From an uncultured Mesonia sp. (GTDB taxonomy: Bacteria; Bacteroidota; Bacteroidia; Flavobacteriales; Flavobacteriaceae), in assembly GCA_947499595.1 (NCBI GenBank), contig CANMOY010000002.1:1-64000 (forward strand): 64,000 nt of DNA. The letters run 5' to 3'. The notes beneath the pieces are model-generated. The model worked only from the letters and a program-made list of their open reading frames with translations. It was not told the DNA's origin and searched no databases. Of the stretch, positions 1 to 7,584 are shown one piece after another (position 1 is the first letter of the stretch; every line of letters begins with the position of its first letter). A program made the translations under genes and the position numbers.

Positions 1-287
1 ATATCAGCAATAATGTCTTGCTGAAAGTCTTTCTGAAACTCCAGTTCCTCAATCTTTTCCTTTAACTTTTTAATTTCATCGTTTTTACTCATACCATTAC
101 TTTGTTGTACTAAGGTACTGTATTTTCTTAACCAATAGGTAATAGTTGTTCTAGGAACATCATATTTTTTGGAAGCTTGCGTGCTAGAGATGTGTCCGGT
201 TAGAATTTGGTCAACGACTAAAAGTTTGGTTTCTAGATTGACTTTTTGATAGCTTTTTTTTCGCCAGTGGTCTTTTTTTATTTTCAT
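1..287 (-). CDS. IS3-family transposase OrfA, partial
   Basis: DNA-binding first ORF of an IS3-like insertion sequence. It starts with ATG at 287 and runs off the left edge, so only about 95 residues are visible. The N-terminal half is basic, with a helix-turn-helix resembling those of IS3 OrfA proteins (ASKKYDVPRTTITYWLRKY). It is followed by a charged heptad-like coiled coil (KKLKEKIEELEFQKDFQQ), as expected for the leucine zipper that lets OrfA/OrfAB multimerise. OrfB with the DDE catalytic core should lie to the left of the window. The element's end is the inverted repeat close to position 321. Family identity is from memory of similar Bacteroidota proteins and is fairly sure. Confidence 0.8.
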   Translation of the reverse strand, partial: MKIKKDHWRKKSYQKVNLETKLLVVDQILTGHISSTQASKKYDVPRTTITYWLRKYSTLVQQSNGMSKNDEIKKLKEKIEELEFQKDFQQDIIAD

Positions 288-290
288 AAG

Positions 291-321
291 TGACTATAAT
301 TAAGGGTTTAATTTTTAGTCA
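291..321. repeat. Terminal end of the IS3-like element
   Basis: Read on the minus strand, this end begins TGACTAAAAATTAAACCC, which fits IS3-type ends that start 5'-TGA. The 31-bp segment is itself bounded by TGACTA (291-296) and TAGTCA (316-321). It lies just upstream of the OrfA start, and transposase-like coding sequence of a different family begins immediately to its right. This marks the insertion junction. The other end and the target-site duplication are outside the window. Confidence 0.55.
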
Positions 322-711
322 ACCTATTTCAGGAAAGTTCAAAATGGAAAAGTGATACAACGAAGCCAGTTCACGCAGAATATTCAAAACAATGCGCAAC
401 GCGTTTATAAAAACGAGCGCCTTTATAAAAAACGACAGGCCTTGGTAGAACATCCTTATGGCACATTAAAAAGGCAATGGGGATTTGACCATATTATGAC
501 CAAAAAAGGAATAAAGGCAGCCAGTGCAGATTTAGGGCTAATGATGTTAGCTTATAACTTGAAAAGGATCTTGAAGTTAATTAAGCAGAAGAAATTGTGC
601 TTCACCAATGTCAAAACCACTATTTATCACCTAGAAATGCAACTAGCACTCATTTTAAACTGTTTTTACGCCCCTAAAAATCATTTTCAAAAAATATTGA
701 CTCCTCGATAA
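322..711 (+). pseudogene. IS1182-like transposase, C-terminal fragment cut by the IS3-like element
   Basis: Only the C-terminal part of a DDE transposase remains, about 130 codons. The segment VEHPYGTLKRQWGFDHIMTK followed by ASADLGLMMLAYNLKRI is typical of the C-terminal end of IS1182/DDE_Tnp_1-type transposases and includes the catalytic Glu region. The reading frame stays open leftward to the IS3-like end (codons ACC TAT TTC AGG), with no good start codon. The first possible start, GTG at 352, falls inside the conserved part. The gene was therefore interrupted by the neighbouring element rather than starting here. Not expected to be functional. Confidence 0.75.
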
Positions 712-780
712 ATTTCATAAAAATCAGAAAAATAGTATTTTTAAGAGCATTAATTGGTAGTTTTGAGACTGACTGCCGTT

Positions 781-1419
781 ATGATATATAAAAAAGCATT
801 TTTTCTACTAGCCGCAATTATTATCATTACAAGTTGCGGAACCTCTAAGCCAAAATCCTATCCTGACTATGTTTTAGGAGTTGAAGAAAATACCAAGACA
901 AAAAAATTTTATAGAGATAGTTTAAATGTAGTTACTCCTTCTATTGAAATATACATAAGAGTAAATAAAACAAGTCACCCAAAATATGATGATCGGGAAT
1001 TGGTGAAAAATTTTGTAATTGAAACACTAAAATTAGAATTACCTAAAAGCGAATATTATGAGTTGAATTTGATGTCAAAAGATTATTCAACCGTAAATAA
1101 AGCATTAGAAATTATCCTATCTAAGAAACACAAAAACCCAGAATGGATTGTTGCAGCACCCAATGAAATTTTAATTTCTGAAAGTAAATACACCCTACTA
1201 ATATCCATTACCGGTAGTTATGGTGATTCATATCGTGGCGTATTATTTTGCTCTGTAATTAATAATAAGGATAAAATTATTGAGTATGTAGAAAGATATA
1301 CTCTTAATGGAAGTCCGTTAAATAAAAACAAAATTCAGAAAAGAATTAAAAAAGCAATAGCAGAAATAGTATATAAGCAACAGTATAAATTACGGCTTAA
1401 ACTTCAACTCAAAACTTAA
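781..1419 (+). CDS. Putative lipoprotein of unknown function
   Basis: 212-residue protein with a lipoprotein signal peptide: basic start MIYKK, a hydrophobic core and the lipobox IITSC, lipidated at Cys19. The frame is open further upstream from a TTG at 754, but ATG at 781 places the signal peptide correctly. The mature part is polar, with no domain I recognise. The residues after the Cys (GTSKPK) lack the acidic stretch that sends lipoproteins to the surface in Flavobacteriia, so it probably stays on the periplasmic face. Its last 30 bp overlap the convergent gene downstream. It directly adjoins IS debris. Confidence 0.65.
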   Translation: MIYKKAFFLLAAIIIITSCGTSKPKSYPDYVLGVEENTKTKKFYRDSLNVVTPSIEIYIRVNKTSHPKYDDRELVKNFVIETLKLELPKSEYYELNLMSKDYSTVNKALEIILSKKHKNPEWIVAAPNEILISESKYTLLISITGSYGDSYRGVLFCSVINNKDKIIEYVERYTLNGSPLNKNKIQKRIKKAIAEIVYKQQYKLRLKLQLKT

Positions 1420-2202
1420 AGTTTCACTCGTTTTTTTAGAGCTGATCTTTTTTCCTTTGGATATAGAAGAATAGTCAAAAAGAGGCACTTCTAAAGATCT
1501 TTTTTTCGCTGCTGCGGAATAATATTTATCTCTAGAAGGATGAATTGGATAAACACCATGAAAAATTCCAGAAGTTGACTTTTCAACCAATCGAATTAAC
1601 AATCTTATTGCATCATTTTGCTCTATAAGATTTACCGGAGCATCAGGATTCTTCATATTTTCTCTTCCTGCCAAATATTTTACAGGGTGCCTATCTTCTC
1701 CTACCAAACCTCCAAAACGAACAACTGCCGTTATAAAATTCTCGCTGCTTTGCCAAAGATTTTCCACTTCTATCAACTGTTGAGCGGTAGAAGAGGTTGC
1801 GTTAGGAATATCATTTTCTTTGTAAGTTGGAAAATTTTCTTCCTCTTCAAAAATCGAAGTCGAACTTACATAAATTACGTGCTTTACCTCACTCTTTTCT
1901 ACTTCCGTAAAAAGGTGATTCATTTTTTTTACAAAATTTTCTTTTGGGTTTTTTCGCAAGCCTGGAGGCACATCTATAATTAGACAATTAATGTCCTGTA
2001 AAAACTCATCTACCTCGCCTATAATTGAATCTTCAGTAAGTTTCACAACGTGAGCTGAAATACCAATATCTCGCAGCTTATTTATTTTACTTTTTCGAGT
2101 AGTTGTACCTTTTACTCGATAACCCAATCGCAAAAGTTCTTTAGCCAAGGGAAGGCCTAACCAGCCACAACCTAATATTCCTATTACCGGTTTTTCTTTC
2201 AT
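1390..2202 (-). CDS. NAD(P)-binding SDR-like protein (YeeZ-like)
   Basis: 270-residue Rossmann-fold protein. The N-terminal nucleotide-binding loop GILGCGWLG (residues 8-16) and the downstream VIYVSSTSIF strand are typical of extended SDR/epimerase-like proteins of the YeeZ type. The usual YxxxK catalytic pair is not obvious, so the substrate and even catalysis remain open. It is the last gene of a four-gene minus-strand run starting at 5113, and its start overlaps the previous stop by 4 bp (ATGA), which implies translational coupling. The 3' end overlaps the convergent lipoprotein gene by 30 bp. Confidence 0.75.
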   Translation of the reverse strand: MKEKPVIGILGCGWLGLPLAKELLRLGYRVKGTTTRKSKINKLRDIGISAHVVKLTEDSIIGEVDEFLQDINCLIIDVPPGLRKNPKENFVKKMNHLFTEVEKSEVKHVIYVSSTSIFEEEENFPTYKENDIPNATSSTAQQLIEVENLWQSSENFITAVVRFGGLVGEDRHPVKYLAGRENMKNPDAPVNLIEQNDAIRLLIRLVEKSTSGIFHGVYPIHPSRDKYYSAAAKKRSLEVPLFDYSSISKGKKISSKKTSETLSFELKFKP

Positions 2203-2471
2203 TTTTGTTTATTTTTAAACTCTAAATACTCTTTGTCTTTGCGTTTAAAATCAAAAAAAGCTACCAAACAACCAAAAAGGCTATGCGTTAGCAAAAAAAA
2301 GAACCAACGCAATGCATTGAGTTCACTCATTTGAAAATTGGCATTTACCAATTCAATAAAAGTGGATACTGGAAGGGCAAAGATCAAAAATCCGTAAAGA
2401 AAAACATAGTATCTGGGCGACTGTCGCTTTTTCTCCCATTGCGCTATTCGTTTCTTAAAATCCTTTGACAT
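2199..2471 (-). CDS. Small membrane protein, unknown
   Basis: 90-residue protein with a basic N-terminus (MSKDFKKRIAQWEKKRQ) and two predicted transmembrane segments, about residues 22-42 and 55-75, ending in a charged tail. Both termini are probably cytoplasmic by the positive-inside rule. It resembles 2TM-type small proteins of Bacteroidota, but I cannot name a family. It lies 4 bp after the M28 peptidase gene and overlaps the next gene by 4 bp, so it is clearly in the operon. Confidence 0.6.
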   Translation of the reverse strand: MSKDFKKRIAQWEKKRQSPRYYVFLYGFLIFALPVSTFIELVNANFQMSELNALRWFFFLLTHSLFGCLVAFFDFKRKDKEYLEFKNKQK

Positions 2472-2475
2472 AAGT

Positions 2476-4761
2476 TTATTTTAATTCTATAATTTGTTGG
2501 GTTATGATGGCATCATTTAAAATAAAAGGCTTTGGCATTTGGTCTGTGCTTCGTGGTTTAATCGTAAATTTTTGCTGACTTAATAGGTTGTTACTTGCTT
2601 CAAACAGCGTTAATTGAGCCGGCTTGTCTTTGGGTAATTCAATTTCTATTCTCAACGTATCATTATCCACCACATAGTAGGTTAATAAAGACTCTCGTTT
2701 ATTTTTATAGTACGCTAAAGCGGAATTTTTAATCGTTTTTTCATTTATCTTAAGACTTAAAACCTCAAGATCTTTAGGCTTAGTAATCTCAATTCGATTA
2801 AGGTCACGCTGAGGTGTAATAGTTAGTTTATATCTTGTACTGATTGAATTTGAATCTTTACTTTTTATGCTTACTTGGGCGGGTTTAAATGGGAGAATGG
2901 GCGCTTGTTTTTCAAAAGTAAAAGGCATTTGGTATTTACTATCAAACAAACTGGCTTTTTGTATGCGATCTTGAGCATCAAAAATTTGCTGAGTAAAACT
3001 ATCAAGATGCTCGTCATAACTGTACCAGTTAGCCTGATTTTCATTTACATCAAAAACATAAAGCAAACTATTGGGTTTAGGTCGTAGTTCATTAAAGTCA
3101 CTTTTTAAATGAATAACAATTAAAGCCAACAATCCGATAAAAATAAAAGCAAAACCTACCGGTTTTTTATACTCTAATTCTAACCACGAAGCTTGCCACC
3201 CGACAAAGATAAAATATATAAGTAAGGCACTTACAGGCAGCACATTTAACCCTAATCCGACTGGAAAAAATTGAACTAAAGGCGCAAAAATTAAAAGTGA
3301 AGGAAGGCCAAAAAGAGCTAAGAGAAATAGGTTTTTAATTTGAAAAAGACGCAAACCGAAGGCTGCCAAAGCAAAGTAAAATGCAAAAATAAAATAAAAC
3401 GCTCCGGGTAATATAAAAGCTATTAAAGTACAAATCAATAAAATCAACACAATTCCTGGTAAAAGTGTGCTGGTGCGCTGATTAAAATTTGAGCTTTTTT
3501 TAGGATAAGATAAAAAATGAGCTAAAGCCAAACTCAGGGCACTAATAGCCAAAATATACCAATGTCCATTATAAGTAAAACCGTTTAAATTTTCTTGAAC
3601 ACTGGGGTAAATTAGTTTAGAAACAAACCATATGAGCCAAGAAAAACCTAGACCTAATATCAAGAAAAGTAGTAAGCTCTTGAATGATTTTGCTACCTCT
3701 GCAAAAGAAATTAATTTTTGCCTAAATCCGTAAAGGCATAAGGCGATTAATACTATCCAACCCAAAATTAATAAGGGTAAAATATAAGCAAATGGAAAGT
3801 AAACCATATCAACAACAGGAAGATCAAAGTAAACCATATCTTCCTCACTTGGTAATGTCGCCAAGTCAATCTCTGCAAAGTGCGGTAAAAGTTGTTCCAA
3901 ATAACTAGCTTGATGCAACAAAGAAGTATCATCTAAATTCTTTGCCGTGTCATTTGCCGTGTGATAATCAAAATGATCATCAATAAAAGCAAAGAAAAAA
4001 CTAGGTATATCTTTTTGTTCTCTAAAAACAGTTGCATCAGTATCGTTGGGTAGTTTTTTATAAACACTATACATTAGTGAGTTGGCTAATGGGTATTTTG
4101 TTTTAGCCTTTGAGAACTCACTTATTAAAGTTTTGTTACCACTATTACTTTCTATTATAGTATTTGAGGGACCCCCGCTTCCTCTAGCTTCAAAATTGAG
4201 CACTAGCCCAATCTCATCTGCCCAAGGATGATCATCAACAAATAGGGCAGCTCCGTTTAAGCCTACCTCTTCTGCATCGGTAAATAAAATAATGATATCA
4301 TTTTTAGGCTTATTTTCTTGAGCCAAAAAATTCCTCAAAACCTCTAAAATTGTTGCTACTCCAGATGCGGCATCACTAGCGCCAAATGAAGAGTGCACGG
4401 CACTATCATAGTGCGTCATAACTAGAAGAGCCTTTCTATCTGGTTCACTACCCTCTATTCGAGTAATTATATTTTCTGGAGCAGTAAATTGACCCACTTC
4501 ATTTAAGACATAATCTTTTTGTGTATGAACACTTAGACCTAAAGATTGTAATTGCTCTACTATATATTTTTTTACTTGACCGTGGTAAGAAGTTCCGATA
4601 CTATGCGGCTCTTTAGCAATTATCTTTATATGTTGTTTAGCCTTCTCTAAATCGAAATGCTCTAGCTGACTATCATTTTTTGGAGTAAGGCTATAAAAAC
4701 TATAAAAACAAACTCCAACAAAGAGTAAGTATACCAACAGGCTGCTGATTTTTTTTTTCAT
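2476..4761 (-). CDS. Membrane-anchored M28 family zinc metallopeptidase
   Basis: 761-residue peptidase with one N-terminal membrane segment, an M28 aminopeptidase-like domain (about residues 35-300), then eight or so transmembrane segments (about 310-570) and a soluble C-terminal domain. Likely di-zinc ligands and base are visible: H117 (MTHYDS), D130 (GASDAASG), E164-E165 (TDAEEVG), E191 (NFEARGSGG) and H267 (FDYHTANDT). This layout, including Glu rather than Asp in the fourth ligand motif, matches the ERMP1/vacuolar Pff1 type more than secreted aminopeptidases. The peptidase domain should face the periplasm. The gene is second in its operon, 1 bp after the zinc-ribbon gene. Confidence 0.85.
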   Translation of the reverse strand: MKKKISSLLVYLLFVGVCFYSFYSLTPKNDSQLEHFDLEKAKQHIKIIAKEPHSIGTSYHGQVKKYIVEQLQSLGLSVHTQKDYVLNEVGQFTAPENIITRIEGSEPDRKALLVMTHYDSAVHSSFGASDAASGVATILEVLRNFLAQENKPKNDIIILFTDAEEVGLNGAALFVDDHPWADEIGLVLNFEARGSGGPSNTIIESNSGNKTLISEFSKAKTKYPLANSLMYSVYKKLPNDTDATVFREQKDIPSFFFAFIDDHFDYHTANDTAKNLDDTSLLHQASYLEQLLPHFAEIDLATLPSEEDMVYFDLPVVDMVYFPFAYILPLLILGWIVLIALCLYGFRQKLISFAEVAKSFKSLLLFLILGLGFSWLIWFVSKLIYPSVQENLNGFTYNGHWYILAISALSLALAHFLSYPKKSSNFNQRTSTLLPGIVLILLICTLIAFILPGAFYFIFAFYFALAAFGLRLFQIKNLFLLALFGLPSLLIFAPLVQFFPVGLGLNVLPVSALLIYFIFVGWQASWLELEYKKPVGFAFIFIGLLALIVIHLKSDFNELRPKPNSLLYVFDVNENQANWYSYDEHLDSFTQQIFDAQDRIQKASLFDSKYQMPFTFEKQAPILPFKPAQVSIKSKDSNSISTRYKLTITPQRDLNRIEITKPKDLEVLSLKINEKTIKNSALAYYKNKRESLLTYYVVDNDTLRIEIELPKDKPAQLTLFEASNNLLSQQKFTIKPRSTDQMPKPFILNDAIITQQIIELK

Positions 4762-4762
4762 A

Positions 4763-5113
4763 TCAAGAGTTGTTTTTTACCAAAGCAAAATAATCGTTTT
4801 CAAGAGGCAAATAACCTTGATCATAGACAAAATAATAAACCGTTCCTTTCTTTGTGGTGTAAATACTGGTAAAATAAGTAAAATCAAAACCTAAGTTTTC
4901 TAGTTTGTGCTTAGTAGTTTTAGATTTCTTTTCGGGATTTAAGCGCTGCAGTATACGGTAGTTCTTGCGCAATCTATTGTTCACATTACGCATAAGGTTA
5001 TTAGCGTCTTTATTAAGTCGGTTATTATAGGCGTTTCTGCAGTAATCACCACAAAATTTTTTATCTGCGCGGCCGCGCATGGCCTCACCACACTCTACAC
5101 ATTGTTTTTGCAT
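4763..5113 (-). CDS. Zinc-ribbon protein, unknown function
   Basis: 116-residue protein with an N-terminal four-Cys zinc ribbon: CVEC at residues 5-8, then C at about 21 and 25 in KFCGDYC. This is followed by basic, Asn-rich helices (NNRLRKNYRIL) and a C-terminal half with aromatic residues. The Cys spacing resembles DUF2116-type ribbons; a nucleic-acid or protein-binding role is only inference. It is the first gene of the four-gene minus operon, 1 bp before the M28 peptidase gene. The terminator of the cold-shock gene lies just upstream. Confidence 0.65.
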   Translation of the reverse strand: MQKQCVECGEAMRGRADKKFCGDYCRNAYNNRLNKDANNLMRNVNNRLRKNYRILQRLNPEKKSKTTKHKLENLGFDFTYFTSIYTTKKGTVYYFVYDQGYLPLENDYFALVKNNS

Positions 5114-5151
5114 AGTTTAAATATACTAATTTTTAAAGCAAAAACAACGCA

Positions 5152-5180
5152 TAAAAAAAGCACCATAAAAATGGTGCTTT
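5152..5180 (-). terminator. Intrinsic terminator of the cold-shock gene
   Basis: A 10-bp stem (AAAGCACCAT / ATGGTGCTTT) closes a 4-nt loop. On the minus strand it is followed by a run of T. It sits 24 bp after the cold-shock gene stop and ahead of the zinc-ribbon operon. Confidence 0.85.
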
Positions 5181-5203
5181 AAGAAAACTTAAAATAATAA
5201 ATA

Positions 5204-5398
5204 TTATTCAATCACGCGAACTTCTGTCGCAGTCATTCCTTTTCTTCCTTCACTTTCAACGTACTCTACACGGTCCCCTTCGTTCAAAGAGTCACCTTCT
5301 AAACCAGTTACGTGCACAAAGATATCTCTACCTGTATCTTCGTTTGTAATAAAACCATAACCTTTTGATTCGTTGAAAAATTTAACTGTACCTTCCAT
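5204..5398 (-). CDS. Cold-shock protein, CspA family
   Basis: 64-residue single CSD/OB-fold protein that binds single-stranded nucleic acid and acts as an RNA chaperone. The RNP1-like motif KGYGFI and RNP2-like motif DIFVHV are both intact. A 17-residue N-terminal extension is open in frame, but it is hydrophobic and overlaps the promoter. The canonical start MEGTVKFF at 5398 is therefore chosen. The gene is monocistronic, with its own promoter (5426-5454) and terminator (5152-5180). Confidence 0.93.
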   Translation of the reverse strand: MEGTVKFFNESKGYGFITNEDTGRDIFVHVTGLEGDSLNEGDRVEYVESEGRKGMTATEVRVIE

Positions 5399-5425
5399 TG
5401 TAAAAATAAAATAATTAATAATGCA

Positions 5426-5454
5426 CAAAAGTACAATATAAATTGACAAACCAA
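5426..5454 (-). promoter_or_regulatory. Promoter of the cold-shock gene
   Basis: On the minus strand the -7 box TACTTTTG (5426-5433) matches the Bacteroidota consensus TAnnTTTG. A TTG (5452-5454) lies 18 bp upstream as the -33 element. The predicted leader is about 20 nt and A/T-rich. Confidence 0.7.
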
Positions 5455-5459
5455 TTTTT

Positions 5460-5741
5460 TTAATCCAAATTATTTTCTTTTTTTTTATAGAATTTTAAAT
5501 CATCAACCCTTTTTTCTTTCATTTTTTTAATATTTTCAGGGGTTAGCATATAATCTTTTAGACTCCTACTTTTTGATCTTTGGTACAAAAAAAGTGGCAT
5601 TACAATAAATATTCCTAAAACTAGCGAAGAACCTATTAGAACATTTGCCAATTTTTCATTTATTTCATTTTGCTGCATAATTAAGCCTGCTGCTAAGCCC
5701 GAAACCATTAAAATAAATAAGAGTTTAATTGCTGTTTTCAT
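5460..5741 (-). CDS. Small inner-membrane protein, unknown
   Basis: 93-residue protein with two hydrophobic segments (about residues 5-22 and 33-53) and a long basic cytoplasmic-type tail (LKDYMLTPENIKKMKEKR). I do not recognise a family. It starts 7 bp after the CLC transporter stop and is probably co-transcribed with it, so a link to ion homeostasis is possible but only inferred from position. Confidence 0.55.
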   Translation of the reverse strand: MKTAIKLLFILMVSGLAAGLIMQQNEINEKLANVLIGSSLVLGIFIVMPLFLYQRSKSRSLKDYMLTPENIKKMKEKRVDDLKFYKKKENNLD

Positions 5742-5748
5742 TGGATTA

Positions 5749-7518
5749 TTAATAAGTGATTAATTTTCGGCGGTAAGCCGTTAAAAGTTTAGATTTAGAA
5801 ACAAAACCTACATATTTTCCCTGTTTAAGAACAGGGAGATTCCACGCAGCACTGTTTTGAAATTTCAACATAATTTGTTGCATATGATCTTGCTCATAGT
5901 CTATAAAATCTGGCGGGTCGTGCATCAAAAACTCAACTAAAACAGATTCATATTTGTCTTGGTCAAACATAATATCTCTAATATCATCTAATGTAATTAC
6001 ACCTATCAATTTCTCATCCTCATCGACCACTGGATACAAGTTTCTTTTTGACTTTACCACGGCCTTAAATAGCATATCTTTTAAAGTCATCCCAGGTTTT
6101 AAGATAATGAAATTAGTTTCTATAATCGAATCCAAATTCAATAAAGTTAAAACCGATTGATCTTTATCTAAAGTTAGCAGTGCGTTCTTTTCTTTTAGTT
6201 CTTTAGTGTAAATATTACTTTCTTGATAAGATTTTGAAATCATAAAGGCGGTACCCACAACAAGCATCAAGGGTATAAATAATTGATAACCGCCAGTGAC
6301 TTCGGCTATTAAAAACATTGCTGTTAAGGGTGCTTGCAAGACCCCTGCCATAAGTCCGGCCATACCCAACATAGCAAAATTATTGCTAGGTAAGATAAAA
6401 CCTAATTGTTTGCAGAAATTAACGTAAAAACTACCCAAAACCGTTCCTAAAAACAATACGGGAGCAAAGACTCCTCCTACCCCTCCACCACTTAAGGTTA
6501 CGGCGGTTGCTAATGGTTTTAAGAATATCAAACCTGCCATTAAACTTAATACCACCCAAGTAGACTGTTGGTCTGGAAAAAGAAAGCTGTCTAAAGCCGT
6601 TTCATAATCCTGACTAATGATATTATTCATAAACTCAAAACCTTCACCATATAAAGGTGGAACCAAATAGGTTAAAACGCCCAAAATTATACCGGCTAGG
6701 ATAACGCGAAATATTGGTTTTTGTACTTTACGGAATTGATTCTCGGTTTTAAAATAAACCATTGTAAAATAGATGGAAACCATTCCGGCAAAAAGGCCTA
6801 AAAAAATATAAAAAAGTAAGTTACTTATTTCAAAATTTTGAATCTCATTGAGGTTTACGATATACTGCTCTCCTATGAGTAACAATCTTGTAAGAACCGC
6901 CGAAACCGATGCAATGAGTAAGGGTAACATAGAAGTAAAGGTCAATTCTAGACTAAAAACTTCTAAAGCAAATAGAATAGCCGCAATAGGCGCCTTAAAA
7001 ATAGCTGAAAGCGATCCAGCTGCGGCACACACCAACAAAAGTTTTCTGGTTTGAGCTTTCATATGAAAAAGGTCACTTATGCCAGAACCAAAAGCAGCTC
7101 CCGTTGCAACAGATGGACCTTCTAACCCAACAGAACCACCAAAACCTACTGTTAACGGTGCGGTAATTAAAGAAGTAAATAAATTAGATCGATTTACTTT
7201 ACCCTCCTTTTTGCTCATAGCAAACAAAGCCATGGGTATTCCGTGCGCTACTTTGGTCTTGATTACTATTTTTTTTACTAAAAAGGTAAGTAAAAGACCT
7301 ATCAAAGGAAAAATAAAATACCAATAACGATGGTAACTAGCCACTACTCCATCTTCAAAGATTGCAGATATAAAATGCGTTAAATTCTTAAGTATTACAG
7401 CAGAAAACCCTGCCGCCAAACCAATCAGTATAGCCAAGAAGTTGATAAAATTCTTATCTGAAATATTTTTATATCGCCATTTTAAAAAGCGCTTAAAGAA
7501 TTTCTTATTACTTGGCAT
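5749..7518 (-). CDS. CLC-family chloride channel/transporter with CBS domains
   Basis: 589-residue CLC protein: a membrane domain of about 430 residues followed by a CBS pair (about 465-585). Selectivity-filter motifs are visible: AHGIP (91-95, for GSGIP), GLEGP (131-135) with gating Glu E133, and GGGVGGVFAP. The internal proton-pathway Glu of ClcA-type exchangers (E203 in E. coli) aligns with V187 in ILFALEVF, as in CLC channels. The Ser of GSGIP is His here. The CBS domains suggest nucleotide control. Likely co-transcribed with the small membrane gene that follows. Family certain; channel versus exchanger is inference. Confidence 0.9.
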   Translation of the reverse strand: MPSNKKFFKRFLKWRYKNISDKNFINFLAILIGLAAGFSAVILKNLTHFISAIFEDGVVASYHRYWYFIFPLIGLLLTFLVKKIVIKTKVAHGIPMALFAMSKKEGKVNRSNLFTSLITAPLTVGFGGSVGLEGPSVATGAAFGSGISDLFHMKAQTRKLLLVCAAAGSLSAIFKAPIAAILFALEVFSLELTFTSMLPLLIASVSAVLTRLLLIGEQYIVNLNEIQNFEISNLLFYIFLGLFAGMVSIYFTMVYFKTENQFRKVQKPIFRVILAGIILGVLTYLVPPLYGEGFEFMNNIISQDYETALDSFLFPDQQSTWVVLSLMAGLIFLKPLATAVTLSGGGVGGVFAPVLFLGTVLGSFYVNFCKQLGFILPSNNFAMLGMAGLMAGVLQAPLTAMFLIAEVTGGYQLFIPLMLVVGTAFMISKSYQESNIYTKELKEKNALLTLDKDQSVLTLLNLDSIIETNFIILKPGMTLKDMLFKAVVKSKRNLYPVVDEDEKLIGVITLDDIRDIMFDQDKYESVLVEFLMHDPPDFIDYEQDHMQQIMLKFQNSAAWNLPVLKQGKYVGFVSKSKLLTAYRRKLITY

Positions 7519-7552
7519 GGTTTAAACAATTTAACGGCCTTACCTAAAATAG

Positions 7553-7584
7553 CAAAAAAAACCTGCTTTCGCAGGATTTTTTTT
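7553..7584 (-). terminator. Intrinsic terminator of aspS
   Basis: A short GC-rich stem CCTGC-TTTC-GCAGG lies between A and T runs and begins directly at the aspS stop codon. On the minus strand an eight-T tract follows. Confidence 0.8.

Noticed and set aside
754-780. Upstream TTG start for the lipoprotein gene at 781
   Set aside because: The added residues (VVLRLTAV) would sit before the basic start of the signal peptide; MIYKK at 781 gives a normal lipoprotein signal.
5399-5449. N-terminal extension of the cold-shock protein (MSIYIVLLCIINYFIFT)
   Set aside because: The extension covers the promoter -7 box and gives a hydrophobic leader unknown in CspA proteins; MEGTVKFF is the family start.
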